This document shows positions 21,201-30,079 of a DNA stretch of 64,000 nt, one piece after another. The notes beneath the pieces were generated by a model. The model saw only the letters and a program-made list of their open reading frames with translations. It was not told the DNA's origin and searched no databases. The position numbers and the translations under genes are program-made. Source of the stretch: Eukaryota sp. TZLM1-RC (lineage: Eukaryota > Metamonada: BaSk clade); assembly GCA_040285825.1 (NCBI GenBank), contig JAUPSS010000007.1, positions 2,330,689 through 2,394,688 on the forward strand. Direction: 5' to 3'. Numbering within the stretch: the stretch's first letter is position 1; each line of letters begins with the position of its first letter.

Positions 21201-21324
21201 GTTTAACTGCAACATCTACACCATCAAGCTTTGCTGCATGTACACGAGCAAAGCCTCCTTGAGCAATGTACTGTCCAAGGTTAAGAGCAGAAGGACTAAT
21301 GACCGAAGAGTCGCCGAAAGTCAT
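18274..21324 (-). CDS. Membrane protein kinase: N-terminal kinase, coiled coil, Cys-rich ectodomain, C-terminal multi-pass region
   Basis: 1016 residues. The kinase domain (about 15-265) has a glycine loop AQGGFARV, Lys41 in VAVK, catalytic loop HGDLKPDN (123-130, HGD in place of HRD), DFG at 142-144, APE and DVYSLGLILYELL. It looks tyrosine-kinase-like/Ser-Thr rather than a classic RTK. A coiled coil runs about 280-440, followed by a membrane segment (about 445-465, LIFFSIVSFLFLLIVMALLF). The ectodomain follows, with Cys-rich GCC2/GCC3-like modules near 650-690 (CKPCSAGYYAE, CKKCPTEGTTSPEAS), then about seven hydrophobic segments from residue 798 to the end. Kinase-first order is the reverse of a normal receptor kinase. 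The ATG abuts the Fanzor repeat arm; the 16 bases before it are identical to those before the 13302 gene. Confidence 0.85.
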   Translation of the reverse strand: MTFGDSSVISPSALNLGQYIAQGGFARVHAAKLDGVDVAVKLVDFTDERETLLLKEVKLLIRANSPRVLRVFGIVRIDGQIGIVMERATSSLEVPSPMSLQSLCTAIDICQALNSIHSRDIVHGDLKPDNILLVNNSIRIGDFGTSRVISSTTTIHPQAITLKYAAPEQCEVDGIATAESDVYSLGLILYELLTDNLAYKGLSQHALCFSKFRNKLPDIPQNTPDALGEVIHQCLSKDPHSRPSIEAILSVLNDLESSFRSSELVHDNEVNISNDHHQMDILRDELEQKGQQLRCLSAQLRENENNFTNLKEEKDLINNQLLLLLTEHERCCTELSRTVEQLEQLQKKYEELERLHQSVVESNSKQAISINSLKTSKNANQRLLDSQKVLLNTETAKNRELNRSLKAMMKELRIKQAEASRAIEDKIDLENQIIELESKYAKTKLIFFSIVSFLFLLIVMALLFTCSSFNSQHQGTSSQVVQCDHAIEDSSFDSDEIILALLLEFMQNNHAVPSRDSVVNFVANNQDLIISLGHSFIEIKLNDSTTRGFEFRPTSSQLNVDIVSSNNCTRSNFFYNSCSVFELKLVITTSDAFTERKDVVDLHEVTVYSNSAEVSVLNSTHLEVVAPLLKNVNVDISYNDISSAQTFVINDCPPNRFKLGNSCYCHKGHILEKSGQCKPCSAGYYAERFPTFECKKCPTEGTTSPEASTSVNDCRWPSSVIRSRHGVKDCPRLGKCRNGSLVSLRLGYRYNSETSVVEACPHAITCFKNKCRFNTQGALCNECVEGSTRFGFICVKPSIRTKLFGIAAFIFFIVDTIFWQILKKVKFRLFLQRYWFMSIISILFVGDISLMTIPYSMVAALFRFKYAFCFILMVPLVLAFIHIMFNNHSTYRSLNQSSESYPLHFLIYISIFYNSHIREMAFDEFIVSAVTFLILISSVVVVFFNFAVDASALLIQAVDVGIICILILCSGLSKTWYLVLQCCLCFLKFVPFRYNIARVRDVTFFLTVLVIVLASV

Positions 21325-22665
21325 TGAAACAGATATTGTCTATAAGTTATAAGACTCGAGTGAGACTCAAGTGGAGTTTTCGGCATCTCTATCTATAACA
21401 ATGAAATAAATGTCCTTTTTACACCTTTTTCTTTGAACCTTTGTCAACCTTGGCTCTCTGCAGGTATTCCGGTCTTTCTCCACCTTTTACATGTGCTTAA
21501 ATCACTGCCAACATATTTAGCGAAGCATTTCGATCTCTATTTCACAAACTTTCGCATGATTTACACATGGTAAGCCATTGACGAATAGACATCTCATGCC
21601 TCTTTCATGGCCTAGGATTTCTGCATCATCGGAATGTTTCAACTGTTTTCTCCGCTTTCTCACAGTTGAAACAACAGCAACTGGTTCGAAACTCATCAAT
21701 TAAAAAGACCTTATAACCAGCCTTTTTAAATAAAATTCCCAAACCTTTTCCTTTGGTAGGTTCTTTGAATTTCATGAGTTTTCGTTGTTCCCAGTCTCCG
21801 ATTCCAGTAATTACTTGGCTGGGATAACCAATTACTGATTTGAATCTCTGGATCATCTTCGCCTCAGATCTTGTGCGATTAATCTCAGCCCACCATCTTA
21901 GTTTCCTAAATATTTTTTGATGATAGACTTCACCAACAATACTATTCACAAAATTCTTTTGTTTAATATATGCCATAAATCTATCAAACCTACAGCTTTT
22001 GGAATTGAATTGGGATAATGTTGCTTCCCATTCTACTACAGATTTAGTTTTTTTGTTCATAATTTCTCAAATTGAATGAGTAATCAATTTCGTGGGGAAT
22101 ATTGATTTCTTGAGGTACTTCACCTCTTAATAAACTAATTGTTCTTTCAGTCATTTGATTAACTATACTGCTGTTTAAATCCATCCTTTGTTGCTGCTCT
22201 TCGGATGGTTCATAATTGGATAGATCAATCACTCTACCAGTAGAGTTACTTATTGTGATAAGAGTGTCATTCCATATGCTGTCTCTTATTCTTTTGAATT
22301 TGGAACTTTTCGACTCAAATCTTCGTTGATTTTGAGTGTACCTAAAATGAACATATTTATCTCTCTCAGGTTTTTCTGAATGAGTCATTCCAGTAGCTAA
22401 ATTGGCAGAAAAATAGAGTAGATCAGATTTCCCTGGATCAGCAGCAGCAAGGGTCATATATTGGAATTCAGAAGGATCGATGCTGGGGTCATCAATATAT
22501 TTTTCTTTATCTTTCAATTCTTTTGCAGTTACTTTGTACTTTTTCAAGTCCATTCTAGATTGAATGAAACTTACTGTTATTCCTTAAGTCTCGATCCTAG
22601 ACATGATGTACTTTGAATTGTCTGAATAAAGTTTAGTGTTTTTAATCTTATCAATTTTCAAAAAG
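21321..22665 (-). repeat. Right arm of Fanzor-containing inverted repeat
   Basis: Inverted near-copy of 11968-13305. It ends, like the left arm, at the first codon of a gene (here the kinase). The spacer between the arms is about 8 kb and holds two unrelated converging genes. Confidence 0.85.
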
Positions 22666-22817
22666 GTATTCCATAAAACCAAATCAGCAGCTTGATTGTT
22701 GCAATGGTAGGACGATTTTGGACAAAGCACGTCCTTGAATCTGACAAAGAACAAGTCCAATAAACTTGTCTTGTCAATTCTGATATACGAGGGAATACAA
22801 GAATTCTTCAAAGGCAA
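21419..22817 (-). pseudogene. Fanzor, degenerate copy 2
   Basis: Longer at the N-terminus than copy 1: IPSYIRIDKTSLLDLFF, LVLWNTFLKIDKIKNTKLYS, then a TAA stop where copy 1 has TAT (RIET-stop-GITVSF). RuvC-I AAADPGKSDLLYFS is intact, followed by an A-run frameshift after LRNYEQK (near 22050). Then come KEPTKGKGLGILFKKAGYKV, the displaced RuvC-II Glu in LIDEFRTS, an intact zinc-ribbon half CCCFNC, and a further break after ETFR. Because its lesions differ from those of copy 1, the two copies decayed independently after duplication. The stop lies about 95 nt upstream of the kinase ATG. Confidence 0.85.
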
Positions 22818-23815
22818 AGCATGAAAAAGTTTCCTCTCCTCATTTTCTAATTAATTATTTATATAAAACATTGCCCTCAAATACAAATTTGATTTCGACC
22901 AAAAATCAAATTTTGAATACTTTTCCCTTTTGGAATTACTAGGAAGTAAAAAGGGTTCCGGACATTAATGAAAAGCGAAGTAATAGATGAGACTTTGTTT
23001 CTCATTGCAGAAGTTTCGCCATCAACATCTCTACATCCTTCTAGAAGGAGAGATTTAACTTTGCTGATGAATAATGAGAAGTTTTTTTATCTTGCTGTTT
23101 CAGGACATTGTTGTTTCTCCTAACATCATAAACAACATCGACAAACCGATTCAAGTAATCAAAGTAATGCTCCCGGATGTTATTTTTAAAATTTGACAAT
23201 CAGTTTGTCAATTGTGTAATACTGATGCCGCTAGGCAGATGAACACACGAAGGAGAGAGAGAAATCTGAGTTTATTAATAAAACTGATTCATAAATGAGT
23301 ATCACGTCATCAGTCGAAATACAAAGAAACCTACTAATTCAATTTGAGTTCAACTACAACAATACAAAATATTACTTATTCCCTTTTGAAACAAGTTTTT
23401 CTTTAAATTGTGATAGAATTCCAACATTGATGCAAAACGAGAATTTTGAAATGCTGTTTTTGTCTTTGGGTTAAGGGAACTTTCCTCACACTGTGCTTTA
23501 CAAAATCATTATGGAACTCCAAAAATGCAACAAGATTCACTGTAATAAAAAGCTATAACTTAAGACAAATATGGAGGCCTCTCACCAACACTATCCTCTA
23601 CAGAATAATCTACTAGCTCCTTGATGCTGATGTGTTAATTTTTTATTTGTTAATTTATTATTAGATTAAATCACAAATACTACAGATGGAGCACTTTCAA
23701 CTGCATCAATTACTCTAAAATTAATGTTTCTAGTCCAAAGATAAATTTTCAGTCCCATAACACCCAAATTTTATGCTGAACCAAAAAATAAACAAAATTA
23801 CCAATTTTTGGTAAT
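22818..23815. other. Non-coding interval upstream of Fanzor copy 2
   Basis: About 1 kb, AT-rich, with no long frame and no motif I recognise. The extreme N-terminus and left end of the Fanzor element would be expected here but are not identifiable. Confidence 0.4.
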
Positions 23816-24375
23816 CATTCAAAAAATTTCGTGCTTCTACTGATAGTCTTCCGTTTATAGACAATGGGAAATCAATTAAAGAAAAAAAAGCAAATAAAAA
23901 GCAAGTTCTACCAGCTTTAACTTCTTCGATATCTTTCTAATATTATGTTTTTCATTTGATTTGTATTGATGAGCACTCACAGGATTAAGTTTTCTTTTTT
24001 GAACGAAGGTGTCAATTGCAACATTACATGAGACAAAATGAACAATAACTTCAGAGTTCTCAATCCAATCACAGTATACATCATCTCTATTATTGGAACC
24101 AATTTGTTTATTGACACGGTGTCTCTAAGCAAAGGCGGGTCAATACATGAGATTCTTGCATTTCTTGCCAGATAAAAAACAGTGTCCCGGACAAAATCAT
24201 GTAATGAAGAACGATAAGTTATCAATTTGCAGCAATTGAAAGCATTTGACGTGATGTGCGCTGTGAGCAACAAATGATCAATAAATGCAATTCCACCTAT
24301 AAAGGTTAATGAAAAGATGACTGATATGAGAAAACAAAGGTTGAAAGCATCAACAAAATGGGTGATGAAAAGCAA
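23816..24375 (-). pseudogene. RLE non-LTR lineage A remnant, 5'-truncated
   Basis: Contains NCCKLITYRSSLHDFVRDTVF, then ISCIDPPLLRDTVS and MYTVIGLRTLK, i.e. the knuckle and RLE domain of lineage A in a shifted frame. The C-terminal part continues in other frames to about 23816. The 5' boundary is near 24370. Confidence 0.7.
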
Positions 24376-25075
24376 TTAAAATATAATCAACCAACTAGTT
24401 TTGATCATTTCTGATTTAGTTTTTGTCATTTTTGTTTTGTAATTTTCGTCAAAGATGAATTTTTCAGCAAAGTTGCATTGCTTCCTGTTGCATTAAACTA
24501 TGAATCTATTTTGGAATTCCCTGTTTAGTGTAATAATATTTACAATTTTGCAGCGGCGGAAGAATTTTTGTTATGTTTTGTACAATTTTTATTCAATGAT
24601 AAAACAGATGCTATGGCTGACTTCTCAATATTCAAAAATTTAATCTACCCGTGATTCACAACCGAACAACATTTTCCTCCAATTCAATTCAATTAATTTC
24701 AATTCAGGTAATAGAATCAATAATATTAAATTTTGTAGTCGTTACAACTTAGCATGTTTCAACATTAAAAAAATTGTAGACTATTTTGTAGATAATGACT
24801 ATTTGAAAAAATGGGTCATGTTGATAGCCCTCCAACTTTGTTTTGTTTATACTTTTAGGTTGATTACCGTTTACAACAGTGCATTTGCAGCAATTGTTTT
24901 TCAACTTTATTTTTGAAAGTCCATTAAACGAGCTTTATTGATCCAAGTCCTCCTCTACAAATTCTTTACTGAACAACTTCCTTTCAACTGTATTTTCTGA
25001 GTGGATTGAAACCGTGTACAGAACGTGTAATGAATGAGCATGTTTTGTGCAAAAATAGCATGGACAAATCAAATT
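24376..25075. other. Non-coding AT-rich interval
   Basis: No frame or repeat recognised. It separates a retrotransposon remnant from the end of the cotransporter repeat. Confidence 0.45.
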
Positions 25076-27958
25076 GTGATTTTGATGTGAAGCAAATGGA
25101 ATTGAAAACAAGCTCTTTTGTAATTTGAAGTATCTTTATTCTGAAATACCTTGTATACAATACTATTCAGCTGGATTCAGTAACTAGAACATTTTCTTTA
25201 ACAACAAGCAGCGCAAGCATACTCTTCACTAGGTTAAAAAACGCCACTATTTAAAGTTATTATCAATAAAAAGCTCGAAAAAAACATTATTCCAGCATAA
25301 CAATAAACAAAATGAGGAATAATGAAAAAAGCTAAATAAAAGAGAAAGCACTCTCAAAAGTAAATGTAATAAAATTCAAACATAATCAGTAACAATTTCA
25401 CTACCAGAACCCTTAATTAATAAAACCTGCTTAATTCCGTCCACAAGAGCTTGCAAATACTTTGAATAAAGTTCGAATTCTTGATCAAAAGCATCCAAAT
25501 GAGGTAAGTTGATTATTATAAAGTCATCTGGACGAGCATGGGCTTTGATCATTTGGTTAATGTAACAAGCGCTTGCAACAGTTGAAACAGTATCTTTTGG
25601 CGCCAATCCACTACAGAGCCTTGATGATTCAATAACCATATCTGCTTGTCTTTCCTTTGCAATCTCCAATTGTTTAAGTAATTCAGCTCTTTCTTCTAAT
25701 AACAATGTTCTATTTATATCATAAGGCGTTGACTCACTTAGTTCTAAAACTCTAACAATAGCTTTAAGTCTGAAAGATTCAAGAAGACGCTCAATATCAG
25801 TCTTCATTTTGACACTATTGTCAGTTGAAGTAGCAAACGTGTATAACCTGACGACTGCATTCTTGTAATAAGGGTGTTTTTTCATTAAATGAAACATCAT
25901 CAAGAGCATGCAGCTATCGTAAATAAGCCAAAAGACAGCAATTTCAAACTCGAATTGCCCAGTTTGGGTAACAAAAAAGTTGTTGTAATAATTTTCGGAA
26001 CCTTTAAAAGCCAAGACAGACTGATTAAGTGAAGAAGCAATAGAAATCTTTTTCACAATGTCAAGTTCTTTTGCATCCTTATTGTCAAAAGAAAAAAACA
26101 CACAATTAGAAGAAAGGGGACCAATTCCACAAGATTGAAGTAAGACGGGTAATGCAGAAACTTCAGATTCTGCTACCACAACATTAGGAAAAGAACCGAT
26201 GTTAAAGTAATCTCCTTGTTTAATTAAAGTTTGATGCAAGGTTTTAACAATTGATTCCTCCTGTACAACTGAAACAAGCATGTTTAAGCCTGCTCCTCCT
26301 CTTGAAATGTGCTTCATGAAAAGTAATAGTCCCTTTTCTGAAGCAGGAATATCATCACCTTTGGGGTTTGAATTAACTAAGATCATAGCATGAGGTCTCC
26401 AATTCTTAACGTGAATATCATCAACCGTTTCCTTTCTAATGCTCAATAATAAGTTCTTTGCAAATTGTAAGTAGAGTCCCTTTAAACTATCCCCCCAATG
26501 CTGCTGAACTCCTCTTGCATTGATATAGGCGATTAAAAGGATTGAAATCAAAATAACAATTGTGGTGAGTGCAAAAGAAAAAGAAAACATTATAAAAACA
26601 CACAAGAAAGTTCCCAAAATGCAAGTAAATGAAGAAAAAAACTTAAACTTTGGTCTAAAACTTGGTGGTTTTAAAATAGATAGAGTTGCTGCTGAAAGAT
26701 TAATAGAGAAATAGCAGAGAACAAAAGCCATTGTGGCAAAGGGGGCAGTCTTATCGATTTCTCTCAACATTACGGCACTAGAAACAATAAACAAAGTAAA
26801 TATTAATGCTATCCTAGGCTCTCCTCTCTTATCAGCCCTATCGAAAATATTCAAAAAAGGGATAGTTTTGTCCTGAGCAACAGCCCACAACAACCTTGGA
26901 GCTGAACTTAAAGCTTGAAGAGCACTGCCAAAGCTAGCAAAGATAATGCCAAACTTCACTAAAGAAGGAGAAGGGAAAGCAACATCAGAAAGAACCAATC
27001 TTTCATTAATCAAGAGTTCCCTTGGAAGAAAAGTTCCAGATAATAAAATAAAACAAAGATTGACTGTACCAGTAACCAAAACTGCACTTATTGTACCAGT
27101 GGGGATGTTCTTGGCTGGATCTTTCAAGGTGTCACTCTTAGTAGAGCCAACCAGCATATCTGTGAAAGCTGGAAACAAAATGGCCAATAGACCAAAAAAA
27201 GAGTAAGTTGAATAAGATGAATGGGGTGACCAATTAGACTGAATATTGGAGAGAGAAAAGGGTAAAAGAGGTTCTGAAGGAAAAACAAAACCAAAAAGAA
27301 TGCTAGCAACCGAATATAAAACCATTGCGAGGAAAAAAGGAGCCAAGAGTGAAACAAATTTAATTCCAATGAAACAAAAAACTGCGATTATAATTAAAAG
27401 ACCTAAACCAGTTATTCGAACACTCTGGGGTCCCAAGAATGAAAGATCAAATTCTAAACCATCGGTCAAGTATTCAACTATACCAAGCAAATCTAACGCA
27501 CAAGAAAAAACGTTTGCCAGATAAAACATCAGCCCAACTGCACTTCCAATGGATGAGCCAAGTGTTCTAGAAATGACATAATAAGCACCACCTTTTCCCT
27601 TCATTTTACCATAAGTTACAATTGAGCACATGGAGAGAGCAGTCATGAAGGTTGTGGTTAAGGCGAGTAAGATCATAATAGATGCAAAACGGATTCCAGC
27701 AACACCCGTAGCCCATGAGAAACGTGTAAAGAGAATTACACCAAAGATATTACCAGCAGAAGGTGTGAAAACGCCAGCAAATGTTCCTAAACCGGAAGAA
27801 CTACTAGTGGGTTCTACATTGGCTAAAAATCGCTCTGATGCATAGAAGGAAAGTGAATTTCTAGCGTGGGAATCCACAGATATTGAATCACGAAGATTGA
27901 CAATGACATCAGAAGCATCCTGTGAATTTGGAGGTGGTGGAGATTCAGATGTCATTTG
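25075..27958 (-). repeat. Left arm of large cotransporter inverted repeat
   Basis: About 2.9 kb nearly identical, inverted, to 47812-50690. Similarity covers the whole gene plus about 300 bp of 3' flank and stops abruptly at CAAATGACATCTG, four bases before the ATG. Confidence 0.95.
25376..27955 (-). CDS. SLC12-type cation-chloride cotransporter, copy 1
   Basis: Membrane symporter of 859 residues, predicted to couple Cl- with K+ and/or Na+. Near residue 47 the block LGTFAGVFTPSAGNIFGVIL matches the SLC12 TM1 region, and KMKGKGGAYYVISRTLGSSI the TM3 region. About twelve hydrophobic segments run to about residue 480. A cytosolic C-terminal domain follows with NWRPHAMILV, ISRGGAGLNMLVSVV and HARPDDFIIINLPHL, as in CCC C-termini. 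The start is set at the second Met (MTSESPPPP) because the inverted copy is homologous only from there; the upstream 14 codons are unique to this copy and doubtful. It differs from copy 2 at about six residues in my reading. Subfamily (KCC, NKCC or CCC9/VHC-like) is not resolved. Confidence 0.9.
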   Translation of the reverse strand: MTSESPPPPNSQDASDVIVNLRDSISVDSHARNSLSFYASERFLANVEPTSSSSGLGTFAGVFTPSAGNIFGVILFTRFSWATGVAGIRFASIMILLALTTTFMTALSMCSIVTYGKMKGKGGAYYVISRTLGSSIGSAVGLMFYLANVFSCALDLLGIVEYLTDGLEFDLSFLGPQSVRITGLGLLIIIAVFCFIGIKFVSLLAPFFLAMVLYSVASILFGFVFPSEPLLPFSLSNIQSNWSPHSSYSTYSFFGLLAILFPAFTDMLVGSTKSDTLKDPAKNIPTGTISAVLVTGTVNLCFILLSGTFLPRELLINERLVLSDVAFPSPSLVKFGIIFASFGSALQALSSAPRLLWAVAQDKTIPFLNIFDRADKRGEPRIALIFTLFIVSSAVMLREIDKTAPFATMAFVLCYFSINLSAATLSILKPPSFRPKFKFFSSFTCILGTFLCVFIMFSFSFALTTIVILISILLIAYINARGVQQHWGDSLKGLYLQFAKNLLLSIRKETVDDIHVKNWRPHAMILVNSNPKGDDIPASEKGLLLFMKHISRGGAGLNMLVSVVQEESIVKTLHQTLIKQGDYFNIGSFPNVVVAESEVSALPVLLQSCGIGPLSSNCVFFSFDNKDAKELDIVKKISIASSLNQSVLAFKGSENYYNNFFVTQTGQFEFEIAVFWLIYDSCMLLMMFHLMKKHPYYKNAVVRLYTFATSTDNSVKMKTDIERLLESFRLKAIVRVLELSESTPYDINRTLLLEERAELLKQLEIAKERQADMVIESSRLCSGLAPKDTVSTVASACYINQMIKAHARPDDFIIINLPHLDAFDQEFELYSKYLQALVDGIKQVLLIKGSGSEIVTDYV

Positions 27959-28048
27959 ATTTGGAAATGATATTAATAAAGAATTGGGAGAACCCAATAA
28001 TTATTTTAATTTTATTCAACAACACATATGAAAACATAAAATACACAA

Positions 28049-29320
28049 TTAATACTCCACATCCTCAAAACCTGTCTCCCCTACTTCAAAACAATTAATT
28101 GCTAAAGATTCAGAAAATTTCCCAAAAGAAAAGAGTGAATCAGAAATTAGTTTAACCATTCCCTTGAAAATAAAAAATACAATCCTGTTTTGCATGTAAA
28201 CACGATTGAAAATTCTTCCAGTTCTTTCCTTTACAACTACAACAAAATTCTCCAGGAAAGCCATAGCAGCCTTACCTGGAGATCCAAACAAAGAAAAAAC
28301 AAAGGTACATAAATTATATTGGGCATGAGAATTTTCATTAACTGAGTAAATGGGTTCCCCATATTTAGCAATTTTATATTTTTCGCCAGCAAGAAGAGGA
28401 TTATTTACATCTGAGTTAATGAAATGTTCAGAAGAAGAATTACAAGGGTCAATAGACATGGCGTCTAAAATAGTAAAACTACCATTTAAGCCGGGAACAA
28501 CCAGACCACTTCTTGTCAGACCCATAGAAGCTCTGTTGTAACGCGTACTATCAATATTGGGGTCATCAAAAATTAATTTTGATAACAACGACTCTAAAAA
28601 GGAATCTACTCGATATGATTTGCACATTACATAAATTTGGTCCCTGACATTATTATTCACTTTACTTCTAAATGTTATGAAATGTTTACAGTTCAAAAGA
28701 TGAGTAAACAAAAGAGGTTTACCACATTTACAAGTTAAATGGTATGGCAAATTGTTTGGCCACAGAAAACAACGAAAACGCATCTTTTAAAGCCATTCAT
28801 TGTTTTTAACAAACGTCCATAAACAGAGGGAATTTGAGTTACTAAAGCAGCAGCAGAGCTATCACGAATATCCTTTAAAAAATTACCGAAAGCGGGTTTT
28901 TTAGTTTTGGCCAAGCCAAGTCTTACTTCATAATCCAAGCCTTCATATAATTTAACCAGATGGTGCTGAAGCTTTTTCAGGCAAAAACGTAAATTTGGAA
29001 GTGATCGGATGGGAATTTCTTGAACATTTTTAGGAAAACACTGAATCCAGATATCACTAGGCAACTTATCTAATTCAATTTGAAGTTGATTCAAATAAAA
29101 ATTTGATTCACAATGGATCACATGAACATCATAAGGAAACCCAATAATTGTTTTTTTTGTTTTTTGAAAATCCAATTTCTTCATTTGAAATTTCCAAACC
29201 AATTTCAAAATTACCAAAACCAAGAGCTGCAGGCCGATCTGGAAATTCTTTTGATTTATTGAAATTAGCGTGTTCTAGTGCCCTGAAATCGCTGATAACC
29301 ATGCAAATTATTTTCAGCAA
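28049..29320 (-). pseudogene. RLE non-LTR lineage B copy, frameshifted once or twice
   Basis: Coding order from 29223: LDKLPSDIWIQCFPKNVQEI, LRFCLKKLQHHLVKLYEGLD, IPSVYGRLL. A frame change near 28760 leads to RCFLWPNNLPYHL, the knuckle CKCGKPLLFTHLLNCKHF, NNVRDQIYVMCKS, and RSGLVVPGLNGSFTILDAMS (RLE region, here with SGL in place of ADL). The C-terminus ends VGETGFEDVEY. The C-terminal 244 residues are one open frame. 5'-truncated, lacking the RT palm. Confidence 0.8.
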
Positions 29321-29329
29321 TTAATTGTT

Positions 29330-29600
29330 GTGAATATTGACCCTCCACTTGAATTACTAGCTGCACGTTTGATTGGTCAAAAAGGGCCAAGTGACGGAGC
29401 TAAACCAAGTGACTCACGTGCCATTGCCGTTGGAGAATCCTTACCTCGTTTGTTGGCTTCAATTGTTTGATCGTGTCAAAGACAAAGCTTCTAAATTTTT
29501 AAATCCTCATCAATTAAAAATAAAAACAACTGAAGGTGCTGCTCTTGCTTTTGACACTTTATCCATTCAGAAAATAACAATATTATTCTATTTTTAATTA
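29330..29600 (+). pseudogene. Reverse transcriptase N-terminal fragment
   Basis: Read in two frames: ELLAARLIGQKGPSDGAKPS then DSRAIAVGESLPRLLASIV, a TGA, and after a frameshift FDRVKDKASKFLNPHQLKIK and AALAFDTLS. RAIAVGES..RL is the RT region preceding the palm in many non-LTR elements. Orientation is opposite to the adjacent lineage B copy, so it is an independent insertion. Confidence 0.6.
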
Positions 29601-29640
29601 AATCTAATTTCTTTGAGCTTTCCAGTTTCCTCTCTTTCTT

Positions 29641-30079
29641 TTAATGATAACATTCAATATGAAATATTATTTCGATGGCAACAATGCACAAAGCACAAAC
29701 ATGAAGTTGAGCACAATCCACCAGCGAGACACGAGACCCCTCGTTGAAATCCATTGAACAATGTGGACATGATAACATTGTGATCAAATAGAGAATTGCA
29801 AAGTCTGGATGATAATATTGAAGGGTGTTGTGAAGTACTTCATTGAATGACCAGCCTCAAACTGTGGCAATGTGTAGTAAATGATCAACATTGGATTCTT
29901 CCATATCAGCAGCATAATAACAGCAAAGACCGTTGATACAACTCCTTCAATATTATTAATTCCGTTTAGGAAAGCTAAGTTGCCTTTGTAGATTCTTTGA
30001 ATAAACTTAAACAATAGGAAATAAACCATTAATTTATTTAATATACAATTTAATTTCTCTAAAATAATAATACAAAAAA
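29641..30079 (-). other. 3' flank of dynein; possible decayed small gene
   Basis: One minus frame at 29641-29778 gives a 45-codon Cys-rich peptide (CPHCSMDFNEGSR ... CALC) resembling a broken RING finger, but its CxH spacing is wrong. A different frame reads as hydrophobic, with LRF-like LLIWKNPMLIIYYTLPQF between 29800 and 29950. Neither is convincing. Confidence 0.25.

Noticed and set aside
29641-29778. 45-codon RING-finger-like ORF on the minus strand
   Set aside because: CPHCSMDFNEGSR looks RING-like, but the CxH..C spacing is off and a competing frame is equally plausible. Kept only as a doubtful remark.
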